DNA of 64,000 nucleotides from Shouchella patagoniensis. GTDB lineage: Bacteria > Bacillota > Bacilli > Bacillales > Bacillaceae_D. A model generated the notes under the pieces. It saw only the letters and a list, made by a program, of their open reading frames with translations. It was not told the origin of the DNA and searched no databases. The DNA is taken from positions 3,907,938 through 3,971,937 of the forward strand of contig NZ_KV917377.1 in assembly GCF_002019705.1 (NCBI RefSeq), in the 5' to 3' direction. Of this stretch, positions 54,032-61,527 are shown one piece after another. Made by a program: the position numbers and the translations under genes. Position 1 is the stretch's first letter, and every line of letters starts with the position of its first letter.

Positions 54032-54839
54032 TTGGATTGAAGCATTTATCGACTGGCTGCAAAATGCGGGTTGGTTGTTTGACGGAATTTACACAGCGAT
54101 TGAGGGATTGTTTGATGCCATTTATTGGTTAGTTGCTCTTCCTCCAAGCTGGCTCTTTATTATCATTATTGGAGCATTAACCTATTTATTAAACCGTGGA
54201 AAATGGGGCTTACTCGTCTTTGTCATTATTGGTTTAGTATTTATTGATAGTTTAGGCTTTTGGACTGAAATGCTCGATACATTAGCAATTGTACTGGCAG
54301 CAGGTATTATATCGATGATCATCGGTGTGCCATTTGGTATTTGGATGGCGAAAAGCAATCGGATTGAAGCGATTGTTAAACCGATTCTTGATTTTATGCA
54401 AACAATGCCGGCATTTGTTTATTTAATCCCTGCGGTTGCTTTCTTTGGCGTTGGGATGGTACCAGGGATTGTCGCTTCCGTTATTTTTGCGATGCCGCCA
54501 ACAGTTCGGATGACAAACCTTGGTATACGCCAAGTGTCAACAGAATTAATTGAAGCAGCAGATGCATTTGGGTCAACTGGCGCTCAAAAGCTTTTTAAAG
54601 TCCAATTGCCGATGGCACGTGGCACAATGATGGCTGGTATTAACCAAACAATCATGCTTGCTCTATCAATGGTTGTTATTGCCGCGATGATTGGAGCAAC
54701 AGGTATTGGCCGAAGTGTTTATCGCGCGGTTGGTCAAAATGACATTGCAGCCGGATTTGAAGCCGGGATTGCGATCGTTGTTTTAGCCATTATTTTGGAC
54801 CGTTTAACACAAAGTTTCAGCACAAAAAAAGAAGGTTAA
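54000..54839 (+). CDS. opuAB: Glycine betaine ABC transporter permease
   Basis: This 279-residue permease has about six or seven helices. I start at ATG 54000 (MDFLPRLEIGSWIEAFIDW) with GTGAGG upstream, inside the ATPase gene. The coupling loop reads ADAFGSTGAQKLFKVQLPMA, and MQTMPAFVYLIPAVAFFGVG is a hallmark of OpuAB/ProW. The binding protein is a separate gene downstream, so this is the three-gene OpuA form and not the fused form. Confidence 0.95.
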   Translation: MDFLPRLEIGSWIEAFIDWLQNAGWLFDGIYTAIEGLFDAIYWLVALPPSWLFIIIIGALTYLLNRGKWGLLVFVIIGLVFIDSLGFWTEMLDTLAIVLAAGIISMIIGVPFGIWMAKSNRIEAIVKPILDFMQTMPAFVYLIPAVAFFGVGMVPGIVASVIFAMPPTVRMTNLGIRQVSTELIEAADAFGSTGAQKLFKVQLPMARGTMMAGINQTIMLALSMVVIAAMIGATGIGRSVYRAVGQNDIAAGFEAGIAIVVLAIILDRLTQSFSTKKEG

Positions 54840-54906
54840 TTGCAGGTGGTCAGAGGGCATTAAGCCCTCTTCACATATATCAATCATAAGCTTAGGGGGC
54901 TTTTAT

Positions 54907-55830
54907 ATGAATTGGAAACACGTAGGTATGACAACAGGTTTGACACTCGCTGTAACGCTTGCAGCTTGTGGCTCAGACGATAACAATGATACTGGGCAAG
55001 GATCCGTTGAAGATGAAGCGGATATGCTTTCGCAAGAAGATATTGCAGAAAACTTAACAAGTATTACAGGGATCGAGCCTGGTTCTGGTGTTATGACTGC
55101 AACAGAAAATGCAATTGAAGAATATAATCTTGATTTAGAATTAGATGACATGGGAAGCGCGTATATGACGCAAGTCCTTGATACAGCAATTAGCAATCAC
55201 GAGCCAGTTGTTGTAACAGGTTGGACACCTCATTGGAAATTTGAAGCATTTGATCTTAAGTACTTAGAAGATCCAGAGAACGTATTTGGTGATGGAGAAA
55301 ACATCAACACGTTAACTCGCACAGGTTTACAAGAAGATATGCCTGAAGCATATCAAGTACTTGATAACTTCTTCTGGGAACCAGAAGATATGGAAACAGT
55401 TATGCTCGATATCGAAGAAGGCACGGATGACCGTGACGCTGCATTAAATTGGATTGAAGACAACCGCGACACAGTGGATGAGTGGATTGCTGGTGTTGAT
55501 GAAGTGGATAATGTAGATATTTCATTAACACTTGTTAACTGGGCAACTGAAATTGCTTCTACAAATGTTATTGCTGCTGTTCTTGAAGAAGTAGGTTACA
55601 ATGTATCACTAACTGATCTTGAGCCGGCATTCATGTTCCAAGCACTAGCGAATGGTGAGGCTGATGCAAGTGTTGCTGCTTGGTTACCATTAACACACAG
55701 TAATTACATGGATGATCTTGGAGATCAAATGGAGGATCTTGGACCAAACCTTGAAGGTGCTGTTATTGGTCTTGTTGTTCCTGAATATATGGATATTGAT
55801 TCAATTGATCAACTTCCAACAGCTGAATAG
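54907..55830 (+). CDS. opuAC: Glycine betaine-binding lipoprotein
   Basis: This 307-residue OpuAC-type receptor has signal MNWKHVGMTTGLTLAVTLAA followed by C, with lipobox LAAC. Aromatic-cage segments for the trimethylammonium group are VVTGWTPHWKFEAFDLKYL and SVAAWLPLTHSNYMDD, with Trp residues in both. The LEDPENVFG motif is conserved. The mature protein is very acidic, with many Asp/Glu, which fits a halotolerant or alkaliphilic host. It completes the osmoprotectant importer. Confidence 0.95.
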   Translation: MNWKHVGMTTGLTLAVTLAACGSDDNNDTGQGSVEDEADMLSQEDIAENLTSITGIEPGSGVMTATENAIEEYNLDLELDDMGSAYMTQVLDTAISNHEPVVVTGWTPHWKFEAFDLKYLEDPENVFGDGENINTLTRTGLQEDMPEAYQVLDNFFWEPEDMETVMLDIEEGTDDRDAALNWIEDNRDTVDEWIAGVDEVDNVDISLTLVNWATEIASTNVIAAVLEEVGYNVSLTDLEPAFMFQALANGEADASVAAWLPLTHSNYMDDLGDQMEDLGPNLEGAVIGLVVPEYMDIDSIDQLPTAE

Positions 55831-55841
55831 GCTGCTTTCTA

Positions 55842-55871
55842 CCCCTCTGGCTAAGTCCGGGGGGATTTTTA
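55842..55871 (+). terminator. Probable terminator of the betaine importer operon
   Basis: CCCCTC-TGG and CCGGGGGG pair around CTAAGT, followed by ATTTTT. It lies eleven bases after the stop codon. Confidence 0.6.
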
Positions 55872-56023
55872 TATAACCAATAGCTAGCAACCATGCAAAC
55901 AGCGAATTGTAGTAAAACGAAAAATACGAACTACGTGAGAAACGTCGTTGCAGTTTTTCTTGTTATCCTCGTATCTTTGAGTCGTTATAAGGGCAAAATG
56001 CGGATAATGAAAGGGTGATAACA

Positions 56024-56305
56024 ATGAGTGCACTTGTAGCAGGTTTTTACTTAATTGTCTCACTTTGTATGTATTTTCTAGGGCGAAATCGGTTCTTAGA
56101 TCGATTATTTTCTTTAATGGCTGTTGTTTCTTTGCTCATTTTCGCTGGGATTGTTTCTTACGCCATTTTTAGTATTATTAGTAATGAAACGGTGTTTATG
56201 ACTTCTATTCATTCTCTTTTTTTAAATCCGTTTTTTCTTGTTAGCGGTGGGTATTTGTTGTTTTTTAGTTTGTACCGATTAATAGGGGATTTATTAGCGT
56301 ATTAG
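56024..56305 (+). CDS. Small three-helix membrane protein, unknown function
   Basis: This 93-residue hydrophobic protein has three predicted helices (about 1-18, 29-52 and 66-90) with the short charged link GRNRFLDRLFS. I do not recognise the family. ATG 56024 follows AAAGGGTG; a GTG nine bases earlier overlaps that site. It is a single-gene unit closed by a strong terminator. Confidence 0.65.
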   Translation: MSALVAGFYLIVSLCMYFLGRNRFLDRLFSLMAVVSLLIFAGIVSYAIFSIISNETVFMTSIHSLFLNPFFLVSGGYLLFFSLYRLIGDLLAY

Positions 56306-56308
56306 GTG

Positions 56309-56346
56309 AAAAATAAGGCTGCCAGTTTACTGGCAGCCTTATTTTT
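56309..56346. terminator. Rho-independent terminator
   Basis: AAATAAGGCTGCCAG and CTGGCAGCCTTATTT form a 15-bp stem with a TTTA loop and a T run on the plus strand. Confidence 0.92.
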
Positions 56347-56439
56347 TGTGGGGAGATGGTTAAAGGCTTTGCGTGCCGCTATTTAGTGCCGCAATAAAGT
56401 CATATTTTAAGAAAAATATATTTTTCCGAGTGGTTTTGT

Positions 56440-56468
56440 TTGAATTAAACAGAATCGTTTGTTAAAAT
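56440..56468 (+). promoter_or_regulatory. SigA-type promoter facing into a minus-strand gene
   Basis: TTGAAT (56440-56445), 17 bases and TAAAAT (56463-56468) make a well-formed promoter pointing right. The next gene (56473-56709) is on the opposite strand; the first plus-strand gene is yerA at 56814. It may transcribe yerA with a long leader that is antisense to the small gene. Confidence 0.5.
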
Positions 56469-56472
56469 GAAT

Positions 56473-56709
56473 TCAAGATGGATTTATTGTATCGGCTGGT
56501 TGCTTGTGAGTATGAAGTTTTCGTCTACGTATTGAAATAAGAGGACAGTAACGTAGTATGCCTTCTGCTGTTTTAAGTGCTCCACAACAAACCAATGCGA
56601 ATGAAAAAATAGAAGGCTGACGAGATCGTTTCGCACCTGCGAAGGTAAGAATAGCAAGACCAGCTGCAAGTCGGCAAAGTGCTTGGTTTAGATTCAAATT
56701 CTTCTCCAT
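56473..56709 (-). CDS. DUF2892-like small membrane protein (YgaP transmembrane-domain type)
   Basis: This 78-residue protein begins MEKNLNLNQALCRLAAGLAI, with a second hydrophobic segment before the ending GILRYCPLISI. The pattern of two helices (about 12-25 and 33-50) followed by a CPL motif fits the DUF2892/YgaP membrane domain. Helix 1 is unusually interrupted by AKRSRQPS. AGGAGGTTTATTT precedes ATG 56709. Function is unknown; in rhodanese fusions the domain sits beside sulfur chemistry. Confidence 0.6.
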   Translation of the reverse strand: MEKNLNLNQALCRLAAGLAILTFAGAKRSRQPSIFSFALVCCGALKTAEGILRYCPLISIRRRKLHTHKQPADTINPS

Positions 56710-56813
56710 AAATAAACCTCCTAAAAAAGATGTGAAGAAATGTCACATTTTATGCGAATGAACTGACATAAATATGGTAAGATAAAACTAAGATTGAGTA
56801 GATGAAATGAGTG

Positions 56814-58562
56814 ATGAACATGACAACAGAGCGAATACATCGTTGGACCAAAACACGGTTGCGTGAGCACTTAAGTGTTGTGAAAGGTGAACGCCCACCA
56901 ACGCTTGTATTAAAAGATGCAACCTATTTAAATCACGCACGACGTAAATGGATCGAAGCAAATATATGGATTGCTGATGATCAAATTGTATACGTTGGTA
57001 AAGAGATGCCGGAATTGTTAGGTGATGCAGAGGTCGTTGACTGTAAGAATCAATACATTGTCCCAGGATATATTGAACATCACGCCCACCCTTTCCAATT
57101 GTATAATCCCCATAGCTTGGCGAAGTATGCATCGGAAAGAGGAACGACTACACTGATCAATGACAACCTAGTTTATTTTTTGAACTTAGAAAAAAAGAAA
57201 GCGCTTTCTTTAATTGAGAAACTGGAAGAATTACCGACAACGATGTATTGGTGGACTCGTTATGATTCACAATCGGAATTATTAAAGGATGAGATGTTTT
57301 CGAACTCTAAAATTAAAGCTTGGCTTGAGCATCATTTAGTTGTTCAAGGTGGAGAGTTAACGTCTTGGCCAAAAGTGTTGCAAGGTGATGATACAATCTT
57401 ACATTGGATGCAAGAAACAACAAGATTGCGCAAGCCAATTGAAGGTCATTTACCTGGTGCTTCGGAAAAAACGTTATCTCAAATGGCACTACTTGGGGTC
57501 ACTTGCGATCATGAAGCGATTACTGGTGAAGAGGTTGTACGTCGGCTTGATTTAGGTTATACAGTCTCATTGCGTCATTCGTCAATTCGACCAGATTTGC
57601 CTCGCTTATTTGAAGAGTTAAGGGAACTTGGAGTGGATTACTTTGGGCGTTGCTTAATGACAACAGATGGTTCACCGCCTTCTTTCTATGAAGAAGGTGT
57701 TATGAATCAGTGTATTCAGATTGCACTTGATGCTGGCCTTGATCCAGTTGATGCGTATGGGATGGTCACTTATTATGTCGCTCGATACTACAATGTTGAT
57801 CATAAGTTAGGGATGATTGCACCTGGGCGCATCGCACACTTAAACTTCTTGAGTGATAAAAACAACCCAACTCCGATTAGTGTGTTAGCAAAAGGGCAGT
57901 GGGTTATGCGCGATGGTCAGCCAGTGGAGAAGGAAGCACCATTTAACTGGAAAGATTATGGCATTGAGCCAATTAAGATTGATTGGGAATTAAAAGAAGA
58001 AGAGTTGCACTTTTCAATGCCAATGGGAATTGAGATGACTAATGCCGTTATTTTAAAGCCATATCAGACGATGTTAGAAACGGCAGCAAGTGAGCTTAGT
58101 ACGGATCATGATGAATCGTTTTTTGCAATGATTGATAAAAAAGGTAAATGGCTTGTCACAACCACTCTAAAAGGGTTTTCAACGTCAGTGATGGGTCTTG
58201 CAAGTTCCTATAACTACACAGGAGATATCATTTTAATCGGAAAATCACTCAGGTCAATGGTGCAAGCGTTTAATGAATTAAAAAAGCAAGGTGGCGGACT
58301 GGTGCTCGTTGAGAATGATGAAGTCATTGATCAAATTCAATTGCCTTTACTCGGCATGATGTCGGATGCATCGATGGAAGAGATTATGGAACAAGAGCGG
58401 TCGTTTGTGAACAAACTGCGTGCTCGTGGTTATACACATGAAGATCCAATTTACAGTTTGCAGTTCTTTTCTTCGACGCATTTGCCTTATATTCGAGTAA
58501 CACAACGTGGAATCTACGATGTTCGAAAGAAAAGAATTTTATTTCCAGCGATTATGCGGTAG
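56814..58562 (+). CDS. yerA: Adenine deaminase-related amidohydrolase YerA
   Basis: This member of the adenine deaminase subfamily of amidohydrolases has about 582 residues. It has a beta-sandwich start (LVLKDATYLNHARRKWIEAN), the metal-site motif PGYIEHHAHPFQLYNP, INDNLV, VEGHLPGA-type IEGHLPGASEKTLSQMALLG and the DHEAITGEEV segment typical of Ade. The HxH pair is HAH here. In B. subtilis yerA follows the purine operon region and is near yerC, as here. Starts at GTG 56811, ATG 56814 or ATG 56820 are all possible, with no strong ribosome site. Substrate not proven. Confidence 0.85.
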   Translation: MNMTTERIHRWTKTRLREHLSVVKGERPPTLVLKDATYLNHARRKWIEANIWIADDQIVYVGKEMPELLGDAEVVDCKNQYIVPGYIEHHAHPFQLYNPHSLAKYASERGTTTLINDNLVYFLNLEKKKALSLIEKLEELPTTMYWWTRYDSQSELLKDEMFSNSKIKAWLEHHLVVQGGELTSWPKVLQGDDTILHWMQETTRLRKPIEGHLPGASEKTLSQMALLGVTCDHEAITGEEVVRRLDLGYTVSLRHSSIRPDLPRLFEELRELGVDYFGRCLMTTDGSPPSFYEEGVMNQCIQIALDAGLDPVDAYGMVTYYVARYYNVDHKLGMIAPGRIAHLNFLSDKNNPTPISVLAKGQWVMRDGQPVEKEAPFNWKDYGIEPIKIDWELKEEELHFSMPMGIEMTNAVILKPYQTMLETAASELSTDHDESFFAMIDKKGKWLVTTTLKGFSTSVMGLASSYNYTGDIILIGKSLRSMVQAFNELKKQGGGLVLVENDEVIDQIQLPLLGMMSDASMEEIMEQERSFVNKLRARGYTHEDPIYSLQFFSSTHLPYIRVTQRGIYDVRKKRILFPAIMR

Positions 58563-58645
58563 AATAAAAGTACTTTGATGCTTTACCACTTTAAAATTTA
58601 CCCGCATCGTAGAGATGGCACAATACTCGAAAGGTGTGACACTGT

Positions 58646-58954
58646 TTGCAAATCAATAAATTACGCGGCAAAGAGCTAGATCAATTATTTAATTCGATCT
58701 TGGCCCTGAAAAACTTAGAGGAAGCGTATGAGTTTTTTGATGACTTGTGTACAATTAATGAGATTCAATCGTTAGCACAACGGCTTGAAGTAGCTCGCAT
58801 GCTTCGAGATGGCTACACTTACCATAAAATTGAAACCGAAACCGGGGCCAGCACAGCGACTATTTCGAGAGTGAAACGTTGTTTAAACTATGGTAATGAT
58901 GCTTATCGATTGACACTTGATCGGATTGAAGCACAAGAGGAAACACAAGAATAA
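58646..58954 (+). CDS. yerC: TrpR-like DNA-binding protein YerC
   Basis: This 102-residue protein of the YerC/YecD family is related to the Trp repressor. The helix-turn-helix is TYHKIETETGASTATISRVK (residues about 60-79), preceded by LNSILALKN-type LFNSILALKNLEEAYEFF and EIQSLAQRLEVARML. The start is TTG 58646 with GAAAGGTG in front. The yerA-yerC closeness matches B. subtilis except that yerB is missing. A terminator follows. Confidence 0.88.
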   Translation: MQINKLRGKELDQLFNSILALKNLEEAYEFFDDLCTINEIQSLAQRLEVARMLRDGYTYHKIETETGASTATISRVKRCLNYGNDAYRLTLDRIEAQEETQE

Positions 58955-58959
58955 CAAGG

Positions 58960-58990
58960 AAAACGACTCTACATAAGTAGGGTCGTTTTT
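58960..58990 (+). terminator. Rho-independent terminator after yerC
   Basis: AAAACGAC-T-CTAC and GTAG-G-GTCGTTTT pair around ATAA with one internal mismatch, followed by T residues. Confidence 0.85.
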
Positions 58991-59136
58991 ATTATGACTA
59001 TTTTAGGCGATTCCATTATTCAATCAGAAAAAAAGAAGTAAGGTTTTAATAAGTCTTCCAATTTTGATATTGAGAAAAAGATGGCGTCGCTTGGTGCAAT
59101 CCGCTACAATAGACGATAAAAACAAAGGAGACTAGT

Positions 59137-60855
59137 ATGAAACAAGTAAAACGAAAATTGGCTGGAGCTAGCATGCAAAAGCCATGTGATACGCTCCTTA
59201 TAAATGGAAAAATTATTGATGTATATACTTGTTCTATTTATGAAGCTTCCGTTGCAATAACAGATGGAGAGATCATTGGAATTGGTGATTATACAGAAGC
59301 AAATGAAATCATTGATATAAAAGGAAAGTACATAAGCCCCGCTTTAATTGATGGCCATGTCCATATTGAGTCAGCGATGGTTCGTCCTGAAGATTTTGCG
59401 AGTGTCCTTCTTCCAAAAGGTGTGACGACAGTTATTGCTGATCCACATGAACTAGCGAATGTTGCTGGTGCTGAGGCAGTCGAGTATATGTTGCGTGCAT
59501 CAACGAATTTACCACTAGATGTGAAGATGATGGTTCCATCAAGTGTGCCAGCTGCTTCATTTGAGGAAAACGGGTCAGTATTGACAAGTTCTGATGCTGA
59601 GCGACTTTTTCGAGATGGGGGTGCGTATGGATTAGGAGAAGTGATGGACTTCCCAGCTGTTTTAAATGGTGATGAAGAAATGCTAAAAAAAATTGAGCTG
59701 GCGAACACATTCGGGGCTGCTGTGGATGGGCACGCCGCAGGCTTGAATGAAGCGGCGTTAAATGCGTATCGCGTTGCTGGGATTGAAAATGATCATGAAG
59801 CCGTAACTGCAGAAGAAGCGTTAGCACGAGTGCAGCGTGGGTTTTACGTATTAATGCGAGAAGGAACAGCTGCTCGTGATGTGGAAGCATTGTTACCGGC
59901 TGTGACATCAGCGAATGCCCGTCGCTTTGCATTTGCAACGGACGATAAACATCTTGATGATTTGATCGAGGAGGGCAGTGTCGATTTTAATGTACGGAAA
60001 GCGATTAAGCTCGGAATGAACCCATTACAAGCCATTCAAATCGGCTCATTAAATGCTGCAGAGTGTTTTAAATTGGACAAAAAAGGTGCGGTTGCTCCTG
60101 GTAAAGAAGCGACATTTCTATTGGTATCTGATTTAGACGCTTTTCAAGTAGATGCTGTTTATGTAAATGGGCAGCTTGTTGCCGAACAAGGAAAGTTAGT
60201 AGAGCCAATTCGAGAACCAATTCCCGTGCCGGAAAAGTTGTTAGAAAGTATGCATGTAGCGCCATTTACGATTGAAGATCTTTCTTTACGGTTAACAAAT
60301 TCGGAGGCGACACCAGTTATAAAAGCGAAGCTTGGTTCCATTGTCACAGAGAAATTAGTTGAACGAGTGGAGGCAACTAATGGGGTATTTCAACCAGGTT
60401 CAGGTCATTTAAAACTTGTTGTTGTCGAACGCCATCACGCAACTGGTCATATCGGTCTAGGTATCGTGAAAGGTCTAGCCTTTTCTGAAGGAGCAATCGT
60501 AGCAACGGTTGCCCACGATTCCCATAACATTATAGCCTGTGGTGCTGATGACAGGAGTCTCTATCATGCGATTCACCATGTAGCCGAAATTGGCGGTGGT
60601 ATGGCAATTGTAAAGGGAGATCAGGTGCTTGCATCCATGCCACTTCAATTAGGTGGACTGATGTCAATCGAACCGGTTCCCATAGTAAAAAAACAATTGA
60701 ATGAGCTACAAAAAGCGCTTTTGGAAATAGGATACAACGAAAAAGTAGATCCGTTTTTGACGCTGGCATTTTTAGCTCTTCCCGTTATCCCTTCGATTAA
60801 ATTAACATCAAAAGGATTGTTTGATGTAAACAGCTTTTCTTTTCTTACACAATAA
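59137..60855 (+). CDS. ade: Adenine deaminase
   Basis: This 572-residue enzyme deaminates adenine to hypoxanthine in purine salvage. Metal-binding motifs are [13 protein letters not shown] (about residues 68-80), [27 protein letters not shown] and [35 protein letters not shown] supplies the last Asp. The C-terminal domain contains [11 protein letters not shown] and VGGGM-like [15 protein letters not shown] precedes the ATG. It complements YerA, a relative of the same family just upstream, and recycles adenine for the pathway encoded by the purine operon. Confidence 0.95.
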   Translation: MKQVKRKLAGASMQKPCDTLLINGKIIDVYTCSIYEASVAITDGEIIGIGDYTEANEIIDIKGKYISPALIDGHVHIESAMVRPEDFASVLLPKGVTTVIADPHELANVAGAEAVEYMLRASTNLPLDVKMMVPSSVPAASFEENGSVLTSSDAERLFRDGGAYGLGEVMDFPAVLNGDEEMLKKIELANTFGAAVDGHAAGLNEAALNAYRVAGIENDHEAVTAEEALARVQRGFYVLMREGTAARDVEALLPAVTSANARRFAFATDDKHLDDLIEEGSVDFNVRKAIKLGMNPLQAIQIGSLNAAECFKLDKKGAVAPGKEATFLLVSDLDAFQVDAVYVNGQLVAEQGKLVEPIREPIPVPEKLLESMHVAPFTIEDLSLRLTNSEATPVIKAKLGSIVTEKLVERVEATNGVFQPGSGHLKLVVVERHHATGHIGLGIVKGLAFSEGAIVATVAHDSHNIIACGADDRSLYHAIHHVAEIGGGMAIVKGDQVLASMPLQLGGLMSIEPVPIVKKQLNELQKALLEIGYNEKVDPFLTLAFLALPVIPSIKLTSKGLFDVNSFSFLTQ

Positions 60856-60858
60856 AAA

Positions 60859-60934
60859 AGATGGTGCATGTATGTATGCACCATCTCTGACTTTAGACAA
60901 AATACCTCTGAGATTTATCTCAGAGGTATTTTGG
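60859..60934. terminator. Double stem-loop between ade and the DinB-like gene
   Basis: AGATGGTGCAT with ATGCACCATCT (60859-60886) is followed by AAAATACCTCTGAGAT with ATCTCAGAGGTATTTT (60899-60932). The second stem, with its leading TAGACAAAATAC, resembles the terminator at 34859. Confidence 0.7.
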
Positions 60935-61061
60935 GTTAATTAAAGTTAGAGAAACATTTTCAAACGAGTTGACTATCTTTTTTTGTTCATCAATATAAAA
61001 CAAGTCGTTTATCCCACGTGAACGGGCAGTGAAATCTCCACTTAAAACTGCACCATCTTTT

Positions 61062-61526
61062 TTAATGAACACCGTTGCGTTCGTCCCATTTTTCTTGCGC
61101 TTTTAGTAAGTAAACAATTTGACCAATATGATACGCATTATGGATAGTGAGGTGGGCGATCTCTTGATGCCAACTCTCGAAATTTTGATCAGTTGTTTGG
61201 TTTAGTGCTTCTTCCCATCTATGATAAATGCCATCCACTTTTTTAATGGTTTCCTCCAGAGAACGATTTTCTAGATTAGTGAATGTATCTTGATTTGAGT
61301 TAAGGTGATGATTCGGTAATTCTTCACCAAGAAACCTTTTTAAGTAACGCTCATTATAATAAATTAAATGGTTGAGCGTCTCCCAAATACTATTTGTTTT
61401 TGGGTTGGGTTTGTAAGTGGCTTTTGCTTGATCCAATTCTTTAATAGCTTCCATTAGCGATACAAACCAGCCGTTTGTATGATGATTGGCTTTCAATTGC
61501 ATCAACAATGTTTCTCGTAAATTCAT
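61062..61526 (-). CDS. DinB-family protein
   Basis: This 154-residue four-helix-bundle protein of the DinB/YfiT superfamily starts at MNLRETLL with AAGGAGAG upstream. Putative metal-binding histidines are in LNHLIYYNERYL (about residue 50) and the C-terminal pair HLTIHNAYHIGQIVYLL. Members act as metal-dependent enzymes, often in thiol-transfer or detoxification, but the reaction here cannot be read. The gene begins one base after the stop of the acylase-family gene and is probably in its operon. Confidence 0.85.
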   Translation of the reverse strand: MNLRETLLMQLKANHHTNGWFVSLMEAIKELDQAKATYKPNPKTNSIWETLNHLIYYNERYLKRFLGEELPNHHLNSNQDTFTNLENRSLEETIKKVDGIYHRWEEALNQTTDQNFESWHQEIAHLTIHNAYHIGQIVYLLKAQEKWDERNGVH

Positions 61527-61527
61527 A

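Noticed and set aside
55872-56014. Possible small RNA or promoter region before the three-helix membrane protein
   Set aside because: Several short repeats (TACGAACTACG) are visible but no promoter/terminator pair frames a transcript.
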